A stretch of 64,000 nt of DNA from an uncultured Dermabacter sp. (GCA_947252755.1 CAMXWV010000001.1:248001-312000); one strand, 5' to 3'. Numbered from the stretch's first letter, positions 17,130-27,301 are shown. Made by a program: numbers and translations. Notes: generated from the sequence alone by a model not told the origin.

Positions 17130-19163
17130 TCAACCGTATCGCTCCTGGTCGCGGCGAGCTGCCAGGACAGCCTGCCGGACCGCGTGTCGCAGCGGCGGCG
17201 GGCCGAGCGCTTCAGCGGCGCCGTCCGCTTCGATCACCGCGCTGATCAGCGCTGGCAGAGCAGAGGTTGTGATCACCGCAACCGCGTCCCCTTCGCCCGT
17301 AGGGTCATCGAACAGGTGAGAGCCATGGAATGCGTCGGCAATCCACAGGGCGCCGGGGGCAAGCCTCAGCACCGCTTGGGCGGCTGGTGTTGCTTCGGCG
17401 GCTGGATCCGCCGCTCGTTCGGGCAGAGAGGTCATCGGTGTGGGCGCGGACGGGTCCTTCTCGGGCCAGGCTCTGATGATCCGGTCGGTGCGGAAGCGCC
17501 GCTCACCCCCGCTCAGCGCGCAGTGAGCAGTGACATACACATGCCCGTGGGCGATATCGATGCGATGCGGGCGAATGCTCCGCACCGTGGTGAAGTCCTG
17601 ATCCGGCCGGGCGTAGCGGATGATCACGCTCTCCCCCTCGTCCAGCGCCGCGGTGATCACAGCGGCATTGTGGGCGGCCCGCCCGGGATGCTCCGCGGCC
17701 TCCAGCGTTTCATCACCATCATGCTCGGCGCGCTCTTCGGGGGTGCGCTCTTTGCGGGGCCGCGTCTGTGCATCGTGGCCGGGAGGATTGCCAACGCGCC
17801 CGGCGATCGCCTCGAGTCTGGTGCGCAGGGATCGCAGCGCCGCTGGATCCAGAGCCAGCTCATCAGCGTCGATAGTGTCCAATCCGAGCAGCAGCGCTGC
17901 GGCATCGGGCGGAGTCAGCTGCATCGGGGTGCTGAGGCTCTCAGCATTGGCGATGAACACATCGCCGTTCTCAACCGAGGTGTCCACAAAAGCGCTGACA
18001 CCACTGGAGTAGTCCCCCACCATCATCAGCAGGTTCAGGTCACGCACCAGGTCCTGCTGACTGATGCCGAGCCGGGCAGCGAGTGCAGCAGCGTCAGCCT
18101 CGGGATGCTGCTGAGCGTAGGCGGCGATGGCAACGAGCCGTGCCACATCGGTGGAGCCCGATGCGAGTGCGCGCACAGATCGCTGCCGGCGCTGCGGCGC
18201 CTGCTGGGCGCGGTCAGGATCGATGCTTGGCGCTCCGCTGTGCATCTGTTCGATCCGCTGCAGGGAGCCGAGCAGCCGGTCCGCGGCATCCGCCGGTGCC
18301 GCAATCCGCACCCAGGCGTGCTCACGCAGAGCGGCACGGTGCAGAGCATCGCCGCTCAGCTCAGTAGCCACGCTGGTCTGTTCAGGGGCTGCGCCGGCGC
18401 GGTCACGCAGCGGCAGCGCCTTGAATGGATGGATCCGCAGCTGAGCGGGGCCGCTGATCGGTGCGCTCCGCTCACTGTGAACGATCTCGTCGAGGTTCAG
18501 GCCGGCGGGCACCGGGATGGAGGCGGCGCGGATCACGCGGGGCGCATTGGTGATCCGGGAGAGGCGGAAGAGCCGCGGTGCAGCACGGTCATGGTCATAC
18601 CCGTACACGTACGGGTTCGCGTCAACCACCCCCACCAGCCACGGGTCGATAAGGCGCGGTCGCGGAGCATCATCCTGCCCGCCCCGGTAGTCGAAGCCGA
18701 CTGTTCGATGTTCCAGAGCTGCGGCGAGCAGCGACGTCAGAGCGGGAGCTGTGCTGAGAGTAGTGCGGCCGCTGATCATCACTTCGGGTTCGATGCCCAT
18801 GCTGAGGAGTTTGGCGCGCACGCGCCCGCCGATGCTCCCGCTGGCGCTTGCATCCCATGCGGCAAGGGCAGCGGCCAGCACTGCTCGCTCCTCAGCCGTC
18901 ACCGCCAGCGCCTGCTGTCCGCCCTCAGGGATTCGGTAGCGCACAGTGCCGGGCTCATACGGATCGGCCGACTGGGAGATGGTGATGCCCGCCTCAGCAA
19001 GCTGGTCAAGGTCCCGGTCGAACTGCCGGGCGCGAGAGCGCGGATTGGCCGCATCGTAGCCGGGGATCAGGTCGAACAGCTGCCGCCGGGTGAACCCCTG
19101 GCTCGTGGCGGACAGCGTCATCATGAGGGACAGGATCCGCTCGATGTTGCTCTTTGGGGGCAC
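17130..19163 (-). CDS. pafBC: PafB-PafC fusion, WYL-domain DNA-damage-response regulator
   Basis: 677 residues from GTG 19163. Two copies of the helix-turn-helix plus WYL plus C-terminal extension arrangement are joined: the first spans about 1-310, the second begins near 345 (DVARLVAIAAYAQQHPEADA). PafBC activates many LexA-independent DNA-damage genes in mycobacteria and probably senses single-stranded nucleic acid through the WYL parts. Natural single-chain PafBC proteins are known in Micrococcales. The start is uncertain: ATG 19193 would add ten residues and overlap the divergent gene. TAGATT at 19180-19175 on this strand could be a -10 box. Confidence 0.87.
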   Translation of the reverse strand: MPPKSNIERILSLMMTLSATSQGFTRRQLFDLIPGYDAANPRSRARQFDRDLDQLAEAGITISQSADPYEPGTVRYRIPEGGQQALAVTAEERAVLAAALAAWDASASGSIGGRVRAKLLSMGIEPEVMISGRTTLSTAPALTSLLAAALEHRTVGFDYRGGQDDAPRPRLIDPWLVGVVDANPYVYGYDHDRAAPRLFRLSRITNAPRVIRAASIPVPAGLNLDEIVHSERSAPISGPAQLRIHPFKALPLRDRAGAAPEQTSVATELSGDALHRAALREHAWVRIAAPADAADRLLGSLQRIEQMHSGAPSIDPDRAQQAPQRRQRSVRALASGSTDVARLVAIAAYAQQHPEADAAALAARLGISQQDLVRDLNLLMMVGDYSSGVSAFVDTSVENGDVFIANAESLSTPMQLTPPDAAALLLGLDTIDADELALDPAALRSLRTRLEAIAGRVGNPPGHDAQTRPRKERTPEERAEHDGDETLEAAEHPGRAAHNAAVITAALDEGESVIIRYARPDQDFTTVRSIRPHRIDIAHGHVYVTAHCALSGGERRFRTDRIIRAWPEKDPSAPTPMTSLPERAADPAAEATPAAQAVLRLAPGALWIADAFHGSHLFDDPTGEGDAVAVITTSALPALISAVIEADGAAEALGPPPLRHAVRQAVLAARRDQERYG

Positions 19164-19185
19164 TGATTCAGCGTAATCTAAGGAG

Positions 19186-20292
19186 ATGGTCATGATCCGA
19201 TGGGAACAGGGGCGTGTCGGCGCTGTACGGCGCACATGGCCCGGGGTACAGCAGCTGACGGTTGAGGTGCGCACAGATCAAGGCACGGAGCAGCTGAGCG
19301 CCATCTCCTATACAAGTCTGATCGGTGAGGTCGCGGTGGGTGACGAGGTCACGCTCAATACGAACGCGCTGCGCCGGGGCCTCGGCACGGGGGGCGACGC
19401 GTTTGTGGTCAGCCGCTTCGGCGTCACCGACCCGGGAGATGTTCCGGAGCCGGCTGGGCACATGATGAAGGCGCGCTACACACCGCTGCAGGTGATGGTG
19501 GACTCGGTGGATGACCCGTCCAGCGAGCACGCCTACCGGATCAATGATGCAGAAGAGATCAACGGGGTGCCGGTGGTCGTGGCGGATCTGCATTCGGCTG
19601 TGCCCGCCATTGTGGCGGGCATCCATGTGGATCGGCCGGATGCGCGCATCGTGTACATCCACACGGACTGGGCGGCGCTGCCCGCTCAGTATTCCCGGGC
19701 CTCAGCCGCCCTGCGCAGCGCTGGTGCGCTGGAGGCGGTGATCACCTGCGGTCAGGCCTTCGGCGGTGACCTGGAGGCCGTGTCCCTGCCCTCGGCGCTG
19801 ATGGCCGCGGTGCATGTGCTGGAGGCTGACGCGGTCATCATCGCCCAGGGCCCGGGCAATCTTGGCACCGGCACCACCTGGGGTTTCTCCGGAGTTCATG
19901 CCGCGGAGGCAATGAACATGGCGGCCGCAATCGGCGGCACTGTGATCCACTCCGCCAGGGTCAGCGAGTCGGATGAGCGCTCCCGTCACCGGGGCCTCTC
20001 CCACCATTCGCTGACCGTGCTGGAGAAGTTCACGCACTCCCCCGTTGCGGTTCCGGTGCTGGACCCCACGGATCCCCTCTTCCGGCAGATCGACGCGGAT
20101 GTGTGCACGGCGCTGCGGCCGCTCAAGCATGAGATGCACCTGGTGCAGTCCGAGGGACTGCTGCGCGCGCTGAAGGAGTCTCCGGTGCGCCTGTCCTCCA
20201 TGGGACGCTCCCTGGCGGATGATCCGAAGGCGTTTCTGTACCCGGCGCTGGCTGGGCGCTATGCGGCGGCGCTGATCCCCGCTCCGTGGTGA
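19186..20292 (+). CDS. DUF3866 family protein
   Basis: 368 residues. Start ATG 19186 has TAAGGAG directly before it; ATG 19192 is an alternative. The protein is soluble, with glycine-rich segments such as QGPGNLGTGTTWGFSG and SRHRGLSHHSLTV, which match DUF3866, an actinobacterial family of unknown biochemical function commonly encoded beside pafB/pafC. Divergent from pafBC with only about 20 bases between starts, so the two may share a regulatory region and PafBC could control it. Confidence 0.85.
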   Translation: MVMIRWEQGRVGAVRRTWPGVQQLTVEVRTDQGTEQLSAISYTSLIGEVAVGDEVTLNTNALRRGLGTGGDAFVVSRFGVTDPGDVPEPAGHMMKARYTPLQVMVDSVDDPSSEHAYRINDAEEINGVPVVVADLHSAVPAIVAGIHVDRPDARIVYIHTDWAALPAQYSRASAALRSAGALEAVITCGQAFGGDLEAVSLPSALMAAVHVLEADAVIIAQGPGNLGTGTTWGFSGVHAAEAMNMAAAIGGTVIHSARVSESDERSRHRGLSHHSLTVLEKFTHSPVAVPVLDPTDPLFRQIDADVCTALRPLKHEMHLVQSEGLLRALKESPVRLSSMGRSLADDPKAFLYPALAGRYAAALIPAPW

Positions 20293-20343
20293 TTCGCCGC
20301 CGGCACTGACGTTCTGCGCCAGCCGGTTCACGTCCGGAGCGAT

Positions 20344-20781
20344 TCAGGACATGCGCTCGATCAGCGCCTGGAACTGCTTCGCCTGGCGGATGCCGAGCTC
20401 CCCATCGGTGCGCTGGAATGCCATCAGGCCGATGGTGTCCCCCGTGTTCAGGTCAGCCGCCGCCCACGGGTTGCCCTCCACGAAGGACACGTCGATGATC
20501 TCCGCCCATTCGAACTGCTGTGAGCGGAACAGATTGCGCACGTGAACACCGTGCTCGTCAGCGCGCACGTGCACGGTGGCCTGGCGGTGGCAGAACCAGA
20601 AGATCACCGCTCCCACCGTGATGAAGCCAAGCCGATCGGAAAGGCCGAACAGCGGGTACGGCAGGATGATCGCCATGATGACTGTGCCCGCCAGCAGAAC
20701 CGAGCCGATCACGTAGGCGTAGATCCGAGACAGCCGCGGCCGGAACGTGTGCGGCAGTTCGGGCAGGATCAGATCCTGCAT
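20344..20781 (-). CDS. PH domain-containing membrane protein
   Basis: 145 residues with two transmembrane helices (about residues 20-40 and 48-64) followed by a bacterial PH-like domain ([24 protein letters not shown] style strands). Such proteins are common in actinobacteria, often next to hisG, and have unknown function. Its start lies 13 bases inside the end of hisG, so it is the last gene of the his/rpe transcript. Confidence 0.8.
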   Translation of the reverse strand: MQDLILPELPHTFRPRLSRIYAYVIGSVLLAGTVIMAIILPYPLFGLSDRLGFITVGAVIFWFCHRQATVHVRADEHGVHVRNLFRSQQFEWAEIIDVSFVEGNPWAAADLNTGDTIGLMAFQRTDGELGIRQAKQFQALIERMS

Positions 20782-21620
20782 GCCTGGATATCCGTGACGA
20801 GGATGGCACGAGCACCCACCGCGTACAGCTCATCCATAGTGGCGTTGAGGTTCTTTGAGGAGACCATGGCGCGCACCGCATACCAGTCGCGTCCGTGCAG
20901 CGGGGAGACGGTGGGCGATTCGAAGCCCGGAGTGACCGCTACTGCCGCTTCCATATGTACAGCGGGGATGTCATAGTCGATGAGCACATACTCCCGGGCC
21001 ACCAGAACGCTCTTCAGGCGGCGCTTCAGCACGTTCAGGGTGCGTACGCCGGCTGCGTCGAGCTCAAGGCCGGGCCGGGAGAACAGCACTGCTTCACTGC
21101 GCATGATCGGATCCCCGAAGGTGGCGAGGCCGGCAGCTCGCAGCGTGGAGCCGGTCTCCACCACATCAGCGATGACATCCGCGATGCCGAGCTGAATGGA
21201 GCTCTCAACAGCGCCGTCCAGGTGCACCACGGTGGCGCTGATGCCGTGTTCGGCGAGGTGATCGGAGACGAGCCGGTCATAGCTGGTGGCGATCCGAGCG
21301 CCTTCCAGCTGTGGGTTTTCGACCTGCTGTGGTGCCGCGAACCGGAACGTGGACACCGCGAAGCCGAGCCGCATCATGATGTCAGCGGGAGTGCCGGAGT
21401 CCAGGAGCATGTCCTCGCCGGTGATGCCCACGTCAACGGTGCCGGTTCCCACATAGACGGCGATGTCGCGGGGGCGCAGGAAGAAGAACTCCACGCCGTT
21501 GAGCTCATCCACCAGCACCAGCTCCTTGGTGGAGCTGCGGCGGGCATAGCCGGATTCATGGAACAGCTCAGTGGCGGGTTCATGCAGGGCGCCCTTGTTC
21601 GGAACGGCGATGCGCAGCAT
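20769..21620 (-). CDS. hisG: ATP phosphoribosyltransferase
   Basis: 283 residues, long (HisG-L) form. It catalyses the first committed step of histidine synthesis, joining ATP and [13 protein letters not shown] at the N-terminus, [11 protein letters not shown], and the loop [14 protein letters not shown] are HisG hallmarks, and the last ~80 residues are the ACT-like domain used for feedback inhibition by histidine. ATG 21620 was chosen because GAGAGGA precedes it and the frame upstream has none. It follows hisE by ten bases. Confidence 0.93.
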   Translation of the reverse strand: MLRIAVPNKGALHEPATELFHESGYARRSSTKELVLVDELNGVEFFFLRPRDIAVYVGTGTVDVGITGEDMLLDSGTPADIMMRLGFAVSTFRFAAPQQVENPQLEGARIATSYDRLVSDHLAEHGISATVVHLDGAVESSIQLGIADVIADVVETGSTLRAAGLATFGDPIMRSEAVLFSRPGLELDAAGVRTLNVLKRRLKSVLVAREYVLIDYDIPAVHMEAAVAVTPGFESPTVSPLHGRDWYAVRAMVSSKNLNATMDELYAVGARAILVTDIQACRI

Positions 21621-21630
21621 GGGTGTCCTC

Positions 21631-21894
21631 TCAGAGACGGCGGTAGATGTCATCCAGACTCAGGCCCTTCTTCACCATCATGACCTGCAGGTGGTAGATC
21701 AGCTGGGAGATCTCCAGAGCGGCGTCATCATCGCTTTCGTATTCGCAGGCCATCCACACTTCGGCGGCCTCCTCCACGATCTTCTTGCCGATGCCGTGCA
21801 CACCGGAGTCGAGCTCGCGGATGGTTCCGGATCCTGCTGGGCGATCGATGGCCTTCTGCTGGAGTTCAGCGAACAGCGTGTCAAAGGTCTTCAC
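21631..21894 (-). CDS. hisE: Phosphoribosyl-ATP pyrophosphatase
   Basis: 87 residues, all-helical MazG-like NTP pyrophosphohydrolase. It contains [19 protein letters not shown] and [11 protein letters not shown], typical of HisE, which removes pyrophosphate from phosphoribosyl-ATP in the second histidine step. As in other actinobacteria hisI is not fused and is not in the window. It pairs with hisG ten bases downstream. Confidence 0.93.
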   Translation of the reverse strand: MKTFDTLFAELQQKAIDRPAGSGTIRELDSGVHGIGKKIVEEAAEVWMACEYESDDDAALEISQLIYHLQVMMVKKGLSLDDIYRRL

Positions 21895-21980
21895 CCCTCC
21901 AGGCTATCGGGCTCAGGGCCGCGGGTACGGCTCCCGCCACGGTTCGGGCACCCTTGGCACCTGCGGGCGTGATGCGCCCC

Positions 21981-22658
21981 TCAGTGTCGGGGGTGGGCAG
22001 CCAGAGATCGCAGCGCATCGATCTCCTCCACCGCATCCTGCGCCCGGTAGATCGCGGAGCCGGCCACGAACACATTCGCGCCCGCCTCAGCAGCCTGTTC
22101 GATGGTGGAGCGGGACACACCCCCGTCCACCTGGATGGACACATTGAGGTTGCTGTCGCTGATCGCCTTCCGGGCGCGCTGGATCTTGGGGATCATCGAA
22201 TCGATGAAGGACTGCCCGCCGAATCCGGGCTCCACCGTCATGATCAGCAGCATGTCGAACTCGCCGATGAAGTCCAGGACTGACTCCACCGGGGTTGCGG
22301 GGCGCAGCGCCACCCCTACCGCCACGGATCTGCGCCGCAGTTCGCGGGCGAGCCGGATCGGCGCCGCGGCCGCTTCAAGATGGAAGGTGACGGAGTGCGC
22401 CCCGGCCTCCGCGTACACGGGCGCCTGGGTGTCCGCGTTGCTGATCATGAGGTGCGCATCCACCGGGATTGGGGAGCGGCGAACGATCTGCTCCACCATG
22501 TCCGGTCCGAACGTCAGGTTCGGCACAAAGTGGTTGTCCATCACGTCCACATGGGCGGCATCTGCGGTGGCGATGCGGTCCAGTTCGGTGCCGATGCTCA
22601 TAAAGTCGCAGTTGAGGATCGAGGGGTGGATGAGGGTGGAGTCTGTGGAGTAGTGCAT
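21981..22658 (-). CDS. rpe: Ribulose-phosphate 3-epimerase
   Basis: 225 residues, TIM barrel. HPSILNCDF, HVDVMDNHFVPN with the metal-binding His and Asp, VDAHLMI, MTVEPGFGGQ and VDGGV are canonical Rpe motifs. It interconverts ribulose-5-phosphate and xylulose-5-phosphate in the pentose phosphate pathway. The 86 bases between rpe and hisE hold no gene. It follows rsmB by three bases. Confidence 0.95.
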   Translation of the reverse strand: MHYSTDSTLIHPSILNCDFMSIGTELDRIATADAAHVDVMDNHFVPNLTFGPDMVEQIVRRSPIPVDAHLMISNADTQAPVYAEAGAHSVTFHLEAAAAPIRLARELRRRSVAVGVALRPATPVESVLDFIGEFDMLLIMTVEPGFGGQSFIDSMIPKIQRARKAISDSNLNVSIQVDGGVSRSTIEQAAEAGANVFVAGSAIYRAQDAVEEIDALRSLAAHPRH

Positions 22659-22661
22659 GGC

Positions 22662-24224
22662 TCAGGCCTTCTTCTGGATCAGGGAGAGGAACATGGCATC
22701 GGTGCCGTGGACGTGCGGCCACAGTTGAACGAATGGACCATCCCCCAGCTGTGGATCCTCGGCGCCCGGGCGGATGCCCGCCATGAGCGCGGGGCGTGCA
22801 TCCACGATCTCGGCGTCATTGCGGGAGCGCATCACGTCCTTGACCACGAGCACCGTTTCAGCAGCGTGCGGGGAGCAGGTGACGTAGGCGATGACTGCGC
22901 CGGGCGCTGCCGCATCGAGCGCGCTGGTCAGCAGCTTCCGCTGCAGCACGCCGAGCGGGCCCAGGTCATCAGGCTGTCTGCGCCATCTCGATTCGGGCCG
23001 GCGGCGCAGCGCCCCAAGGCCTGTGCAGGGCACATCGGCGAGGACACGGCTGAACTGGCCGGTGAACCGATCACCGATCTCGGTTCCGTCCGCGGTCATG
23101 CACTCCACTTCCGCTCCCGCCTCCACCAGGGCGGCAACGGATTTCTCCACCAGGCCTGTGCGATGCTCCTGCAGTTCAGTGGCAAGGATCTGCGCATCCC
23201 GTTCCACGCTGAAGCCGGCGAGCAGCGCGGTTTTTCCGCCGGGCCCGGAGCAGAGGTCCAGCCACGCAGCATCGTCAGCGGTGACCAGATCATCAGCGCC
23301 GATGGCAAGCGCCATGGCCACCAGCTGGGAGCCTTCATCCTGCACGGCGGCTCGGCCTTCGGCCACTGCTTGGATCCGGCCTGGATCTCCCCCTGGCCAG
23401 GTCATCCCCACAATGGACCAGCGTCCAGGTTCAGCGCCGGCATCGGCGAGCTCATCCTCATCCGTCAGCCCCGGCCGCATGACCAAGCTGACCAGCGGGG
23501 CGCGATTATGCGCGGCGAGCAGGTCATCGATCTCCGACTGATCCCTTCCGTGCACCGTGAGTGCGTCCTTCAGCGCCCGCACCATCCATTCGGGGTGGGA
23601 ATAGACAATCGCGAGGTGCGCGTTCTCATTCTCCTCACGAGCGGGCGCGGCCTGCTCGAGCCACTCTTCCGGGCTGCGCTCGGACACCCGACGCAGAACA
23701 GCGTTGACGAAGCCGGCGGCTCCGGCGCCGGTGACATCCCGTGCCAGGGCCACGCTCTCGGATGCGGCAGCGTGCGGAGCAACCGCCATATCCAGCAGCT
23801 GGTAGGCGCCCAGGCGCAGCACCGTCAGAACAGCCGGTTCGATATCGGTGAGCTGCCGGTCCACACACTGGGCGATGATCGCGTCGAGCCTTCCCTGGGC
23901 GCGCAGTGTGCCGTAGAACAGTTCGGTGGTGAAGGCAGCGTCACGGCCGTGGATGCCGTGGCGGCGAAGAATGCTGGGCAGGGCAAGGTTGGCGTAGGCG
24001 TCCTTCTCAGCAACTGCCTGCATGGCGTCGAACGCAGCGAGACGGCTTGGCGTGGATTCGCGTCGGCGCTGGCTTGGTGCCTGCTGGGAGAATCCGCGTC
24101 TCGGACCGCCCCGCCCACGGCTGCCGGAGCGCTCATGTCCGCGCTGATTGCGGACGCGTCCGCCCTGATCTCCTCGGCGCTGCTGCCCTCCGCGCTGCTG
24201 GCGGCGGTCACGCTGCCCGCTCAT
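22662..24224 (-). CDS. RsmB-like rRNA (cytosine-C5) methyltransferase
   Basis: 520 residues. An N-terminal NusB-like domain (about 60-200) precedes the SAM-dependent methyltransferase core with DLCSGPGGKT, DVPCTGLGALRRRPE holding the releasing cysteine, and YVTCSPHAAET holding the catalytic cysteine. This is the RsmB/Fmu family that makes m5C in 16S rRNA. The first 55 residues are rich in Arg, Gly and Gln, probably an unstructured RNA-binding extension. The start overlaps the fmt stop (ATGA). The exact target base is inferred. Confidence 0.9.
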   Translation of the reverse strand: MSGQRDRRQQRGGQQRRGDQGGRVRNQRGHERSGSRGRGGPRRGFSQQAPSQRRRESTPSRLAAFDAMQAVAEKDAYANLALPSILRRHGIHGRDAAFTTELFYGTLRAQGRLDAIIAQCVDRQLTDIEPAVLTVLRLGAYQLLDMAVAPHAAASESVALARDVTGAGAAGFVNAVLRRVSERSPEEWLEQAAPAREENENAHLAIVYSHPEWMVRALKDALTVHGRDQSEIDDLLAAHNRAPLVSLVMRPGLTDEDELADAGAEPGRWSIVGMTWPGGDPGRIQAVAEGRAAVQDEGSQLVAMALAIGADDLVTADDAAWLDLCSGPGGKTALLAGFSVERDAQILATELQEHRTGLVEKSVAALVEAGAEVECMTADGTEIGDRFTGQFSRVLADVPCTGLGALRRRPESRWRRQPDDLGPLGVLQRKLLTSALDAAAPGAVIAYVTCSPHAAETVLVVKDVMRSRNDAEIVDARPALMAGIRPGAEDPQLGDGPFVQLWPHVHGTDAMFLSLIQKKA

Positions 24225-25156
24225 ACCCCCTCCTCGAATCGTGAGGTCTCATCCAGCCGCGCCCCGCGCGCCCAGTCCGCGGCGTTCATCTCCGGTTTGC
24301 CGGGCGGGCCCACCCTGGTGAGCTGCAGCGGAACGCTGCCCGTGCCCACGAACAGGTGCTTCTTCGTTGCGCCGAGCTGACCGGGCTGCAAGCGGAGCCC
24401 CTCGGGCGGGTTCTGCTCGCCCACGCCGAGCAGCCGGATCCGCTGCTCGCCCAGCAGAGCAAAGGCTCCTGGCTGCGGTGCGGCGGCGCGGATCCGGTTC
24501 GCCACGGTGGATGCGTCAGCATGGAAGTCGATGAGCTGATCGTCGCGGCTCAGCTTCGCAGCAACGCTGACTCCGGTTCGCTCCTGCTGCTCCAGCAGCA
24601 GGGAGCCCACACTGAGCTTGTCCATCACGCTGACAAGTGCGTGGGCGCCCTGGTGGGAGAGCCGATCGAGCAGGTCCCCGGCGGTGTCCTCAGCACGGAT
24701 GGACACCCGGTCCATCAGCGCAATCGGGCCGGTGTCCAAGCCTTCATCGAGCTGGAAGATGCTGATGCCGGTGGTGGTCTCCCCCGCCTGAATGGCGCGC
24801 TGCACAGGAGCGGCGCCGCGGTAGGCGGGCAGCAGTGAGAAATGCAGGTTGAACCAGCCGTGCTTCGGCGTGGCAAGCAGGTCGGATCCGATCAGCTGAC
24901 CGTAGGCCACGATCGGGGCGGCGTCCACCCGCAGCGCAGCGATGTCCTCCAAGGAGTCGGCAACGCGTTCGGGTTTCAGCACCGTGATCCCATGCTGCTC
25001 AGCCAGCTGCGCCACCGGAGACGGTCGCAGCCTGCGGCCGCGCCCGGTCGGGGCATCGGGCTGGGTGAGAACGGCGACCACCTCATGGGAGGAGTCGATC
25101 AGGGCCTGCAGCGAGGGCAGCGCCGCGGTGGGCGTGCCGGCAAAGAGAAGTCGCAT
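24221..25156 (-). CDS. fmt: Methionyl-tRNA formyltransferase
   Basis: 311 residues. It formylates initiator Met-tRNA using 10-formyl-tetrahydrofolate. LLFAGTPTAALPSL at the N-terminus, the catalytic-site region FNLHFSLLPAYRGAAP and LDEGLDTGPI are present, and the C-terminal OB-like domain is complete. It belongs to the priA-fmt-rsmB-rpe-his run and overlaps rsmB by four bases. Confidence 0.94.
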   Translation of the reverse strand: MRLLFAGTPTAALPSLQALIDSSHEVVAVLTQPDAPTGRGRRLRPSPVAQLAEQHGITVLKPERVADSLEDIAALRVDAAPIVAYGQLIGSDLLATPKHGWFNLHFSLLPAYRGAAPVQRAIQAGETTTGISIFQLDEGLDTGPIALMDRVSIRAEDTAGDLLDRLSHQGAHALVSVMDKLSVGSLLLEQQERTGVSVAAKLSRDDQLIDFHADASTVANRIRAAAPQPGAFALLGEQRIRLLGVGEQNPPEGLRLQPGQLGATKKHLFVGTGSVPLQLTRVGPPGKPEMNAADWARGARLDETSRFEEGV

Positions 25157-25211
25157 GGTTCCTCCAGTCTAGGCGGGCCAGTGGGATGCGGCGGAGCAGA
25201 TCACCAACGGA

Positions 25212-27236
25212 CTAGAACACATGCGCGGGATCCACCTGGATGCGCAGCTGTCCGGGCAGCTTCTTCGCGCTGCGCACCATCACGGCGGCGCGCACAACGG
25301 CCACCAGCTCCTCGGATCTGCTGAGCGGAGCACGAAGGACGGCGCGGCTTCGTGAAGCGTCATCTTCTATCTCAACCGGCCCGTACACCCCGGCAGCTCC
25401 GGGCAGCTCCACGAGTTCAAGGAACTCCCGGCAGGCATCAGCATCCCCGCTCACCTCGACCACCTTCGCAAACGGCGGAAACAGCAGCTCCTCCCGCTGC
25501 TGGAGCACAGTGTTGATGAAGAACCGGCCGCGGGGCAGCACGAGCGAGCGGATCGCCGGCGCCTGTGCGGTGCCCACCACGAGCACCTGCCCGCCATCGT
25601 CGAACACCCGGGTGGCGCCGATGGCATGGGACCAGCGGCGCACTGCCTCCACGTCCGCGTCGAACACGGACCGGGCGAGCGCAGCATCCGCGTCGAGGAT
25701 AACCGTGGCCGCGTACTTCTGCGCCGGCAGCGGCTCCGCGCCGGGTGTGGCCACCACAATGTCCCCGTCAGCAACCTCACTGTCCGCCACCATGCCGCCG
25801 GCCCCGCCGGAGACATGAAACGGCGTGGTGGGAAACGCACGCCGCAGATCATCAGCCGTGCGCACGCTGCCAGACACCACCGGTGTGACATGGGTGCGGT
25901 CACACTCGGGGCAGCGGTAGTGGCCGTGGCTGTGCCCGCACACGGGGCACACCAGCATGCCGCCGCGCCCGCGCACCTGCAGACCGGCGTGGCAGTGCGT
26001 GCACAGCGCGCGCGTGCCGCAGAAGGAGCAGACCAGTGCGGGAACATACCCCGAACGCGGCACCTGCACCAGAACCGGTCCACGTTTGAGCCCTTCCCGG
26101 ATCACACGGTAGGCGTGCTGCGGAAGCCGAGACCAGCCGCTGGCGCCTTCACGCTCCCGCAGATGCTCATCCATGAGTTCGATCCGCGGATGGGTGAGCG
26201 CATGGGGTGCCGGAATCGGGTCAAGGTCAGCCAGCGCCCCCTCACGCGCCCAGACCGTGAGAGCGGCGGAGCGCGACGGCACCGCAAACACTGCCGGCAC
26301 GCCTTCCAGATAGGAGCGGGCCATCACCACGGCGCGTGCGTGCGGGTAGGGAGCTCGGGGCTCATCGAACAGATCATCCGCCTCATCCCACATCAGGATC
26401 AGGCGGAGATTCTTCACCGGCGCGAACGCTGCGCTGCGGGTGCCCACGATGATCCGGCGCTGCCCCGTGAGGATCCGCAGAAACGTGCCATAGCGCTTCT
26501 CGGGGCCTTCACTGCTGGTCAGCTCCGCACAGTCCAGTCCCACACCGCGCAGATACTCGGCGGCACGGCGCACATCGCGGGCATCCGGAGCCAGGATGAG
26601 GATCCCGTCCGTGTCAGCCAGGCCCCGGATGAGATCCTCGGCGAGCCGGTGCCAGTCGTCCACCGGATCCAGTAGAATCGAGGCACGCGGCGCGCCGCCG
26701 TCCCGGGCATGGTCAAGAAAAGCGGTCAGCGCGGGAAAGCGCTCGATGATCGGGCGGATCAGCTCCGGCTGCCCCTCAGCCTCCGCCGGCGGCGTCACAG
26801 CCGGCTCCGCTGGGGCATCGCCGCGGTCGTCGGAAGCGGCTGCCGCTGCCAGCGCATCATGCACCCGCTTCTCGGCACGTGCATGCCGCGGCGGGACCGC
26901 CAGACGCAGCACATCGGTGAGAGAGCCCGCGTAGCGTTCAGCGATCAGTTCACACACGCGCAGCATGGACTCATCGATCACCTGATCCGGGCTGACGATG
27001 CGTTTGATCGGCGCCAGCGCGCGATCCGTCTCCGGCTGAGAGCCACGCGCCCGCACAATGCCTTCCGCATCCCGCCCCGCAAAGCTCACCCGCACCCGCT
27101 GCCCGGGCTTCAGCTGGTCAAGCTCCACCGGAACGGCGTACTCGAATGCCCGGTCCAGGTGCGGCAGGGAGCCGAGCACGTGAACTCGCGCCACCGGGTT
27201 GTGCTGGGCCAGCTCGATGCCGGTGGTGGTGCGCAC
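25212..27236 (-). CDS. priA: Probable primosomal protein N' (PriA) without ATPase motif
   Basis: 674 residues. The N-terminal 3'-DNA-binding domain (VRVSFAGRDAEGIV) and the zinc-binding module with CSFCGTRALCTHC and CPVCGHSHGHYRCPEC are intact, and the C-terminal domain is present. Where PriA should have a Walker A loop the sequence reads ILLDPVDDWHRLAEDL, so no GKT/S; box II is WDEADD. This is the known state of actinobacterial PriA, thought to act in replication restart without helicase activity. GTG 27236 was chosen as the only start after the FKBP stop; a GGAGGAG lies about 15 bases upstream, rather far. Confidence 0.82.
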   Translation of the reverse strand: MRTTTGIELAQHNPVARVHVLGSLPHLDRAFEYAVPVELDQLKPGQRVRVSFAGRDAEGIVRARGSQPETDRALAPIKRIVSPDQVIDESMLRVCELIAERYAGSLTDVLRLAVPPRHARAEKRVHDALAAAAASDDRGDAPAEPAVTPPAEAEGQPELIRPIIERFPALTAFLDHARDGGAPRASILLDPVDDWHRLAEDLIRGLADTDGILILAPDARDVRRAAEYLRGVGLDCAELTSSEGPEKRYGTFLRILTGQRRIIVGTRSAAFAPVKNLRLILMWDEADDLFDEPRAPYPHARAVVMARSYLEGVPAVFAVPSRSAALTVWAREGALADLDPIPAPHALTHPRIELMDEHLREREGASGWSRLPQHAYRVIREGLKRGPVLVQVPRSGYVPALVCSFCGTRALCTHCHAGLQVRGRGGMLVCPVCGHSHGHYRCPECDRTHVTPVVSGSVRTADDLRRAFPTTPFHVSGGAGGMVADSEVADGDIVVATPGAEPLPAQKYAATVILDADAALARSVFDADVEAVRRWSHAIGATRVFDDGGQVLVVGTAQAPAIRSLVLPRGRFFINTVLQQREELLFPPFAKVVEVSGDADACREFLELVELPGAAGVYGPVEIEDDASRSRAVLRAPLSRSEELVAVVRAAVMVRSAKKLPGQLRIQVDPAHVF

Positions 27237-27301
27237 GGATGCGGGAGCGGCCTCCTCCGCCGGGCTGGGGAAGAGACCGCTCTGCGGTGGCTGCTGCTGG
27301 G

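Noticed and set aside
16755..19166. Open frame of about 800 codons on the plus strand opposite pafBC and tatA
   Set aside because: It lies antisense to well-supported genes, has no family features, and arises from high GC with few stops in that frame.
22380..24380. Long plus-strand open frame opposite rsmB and rpe
   Set aside because: Composition is rich in His, Gly and Arg without domain signals; rsmB on the other strand is certain.
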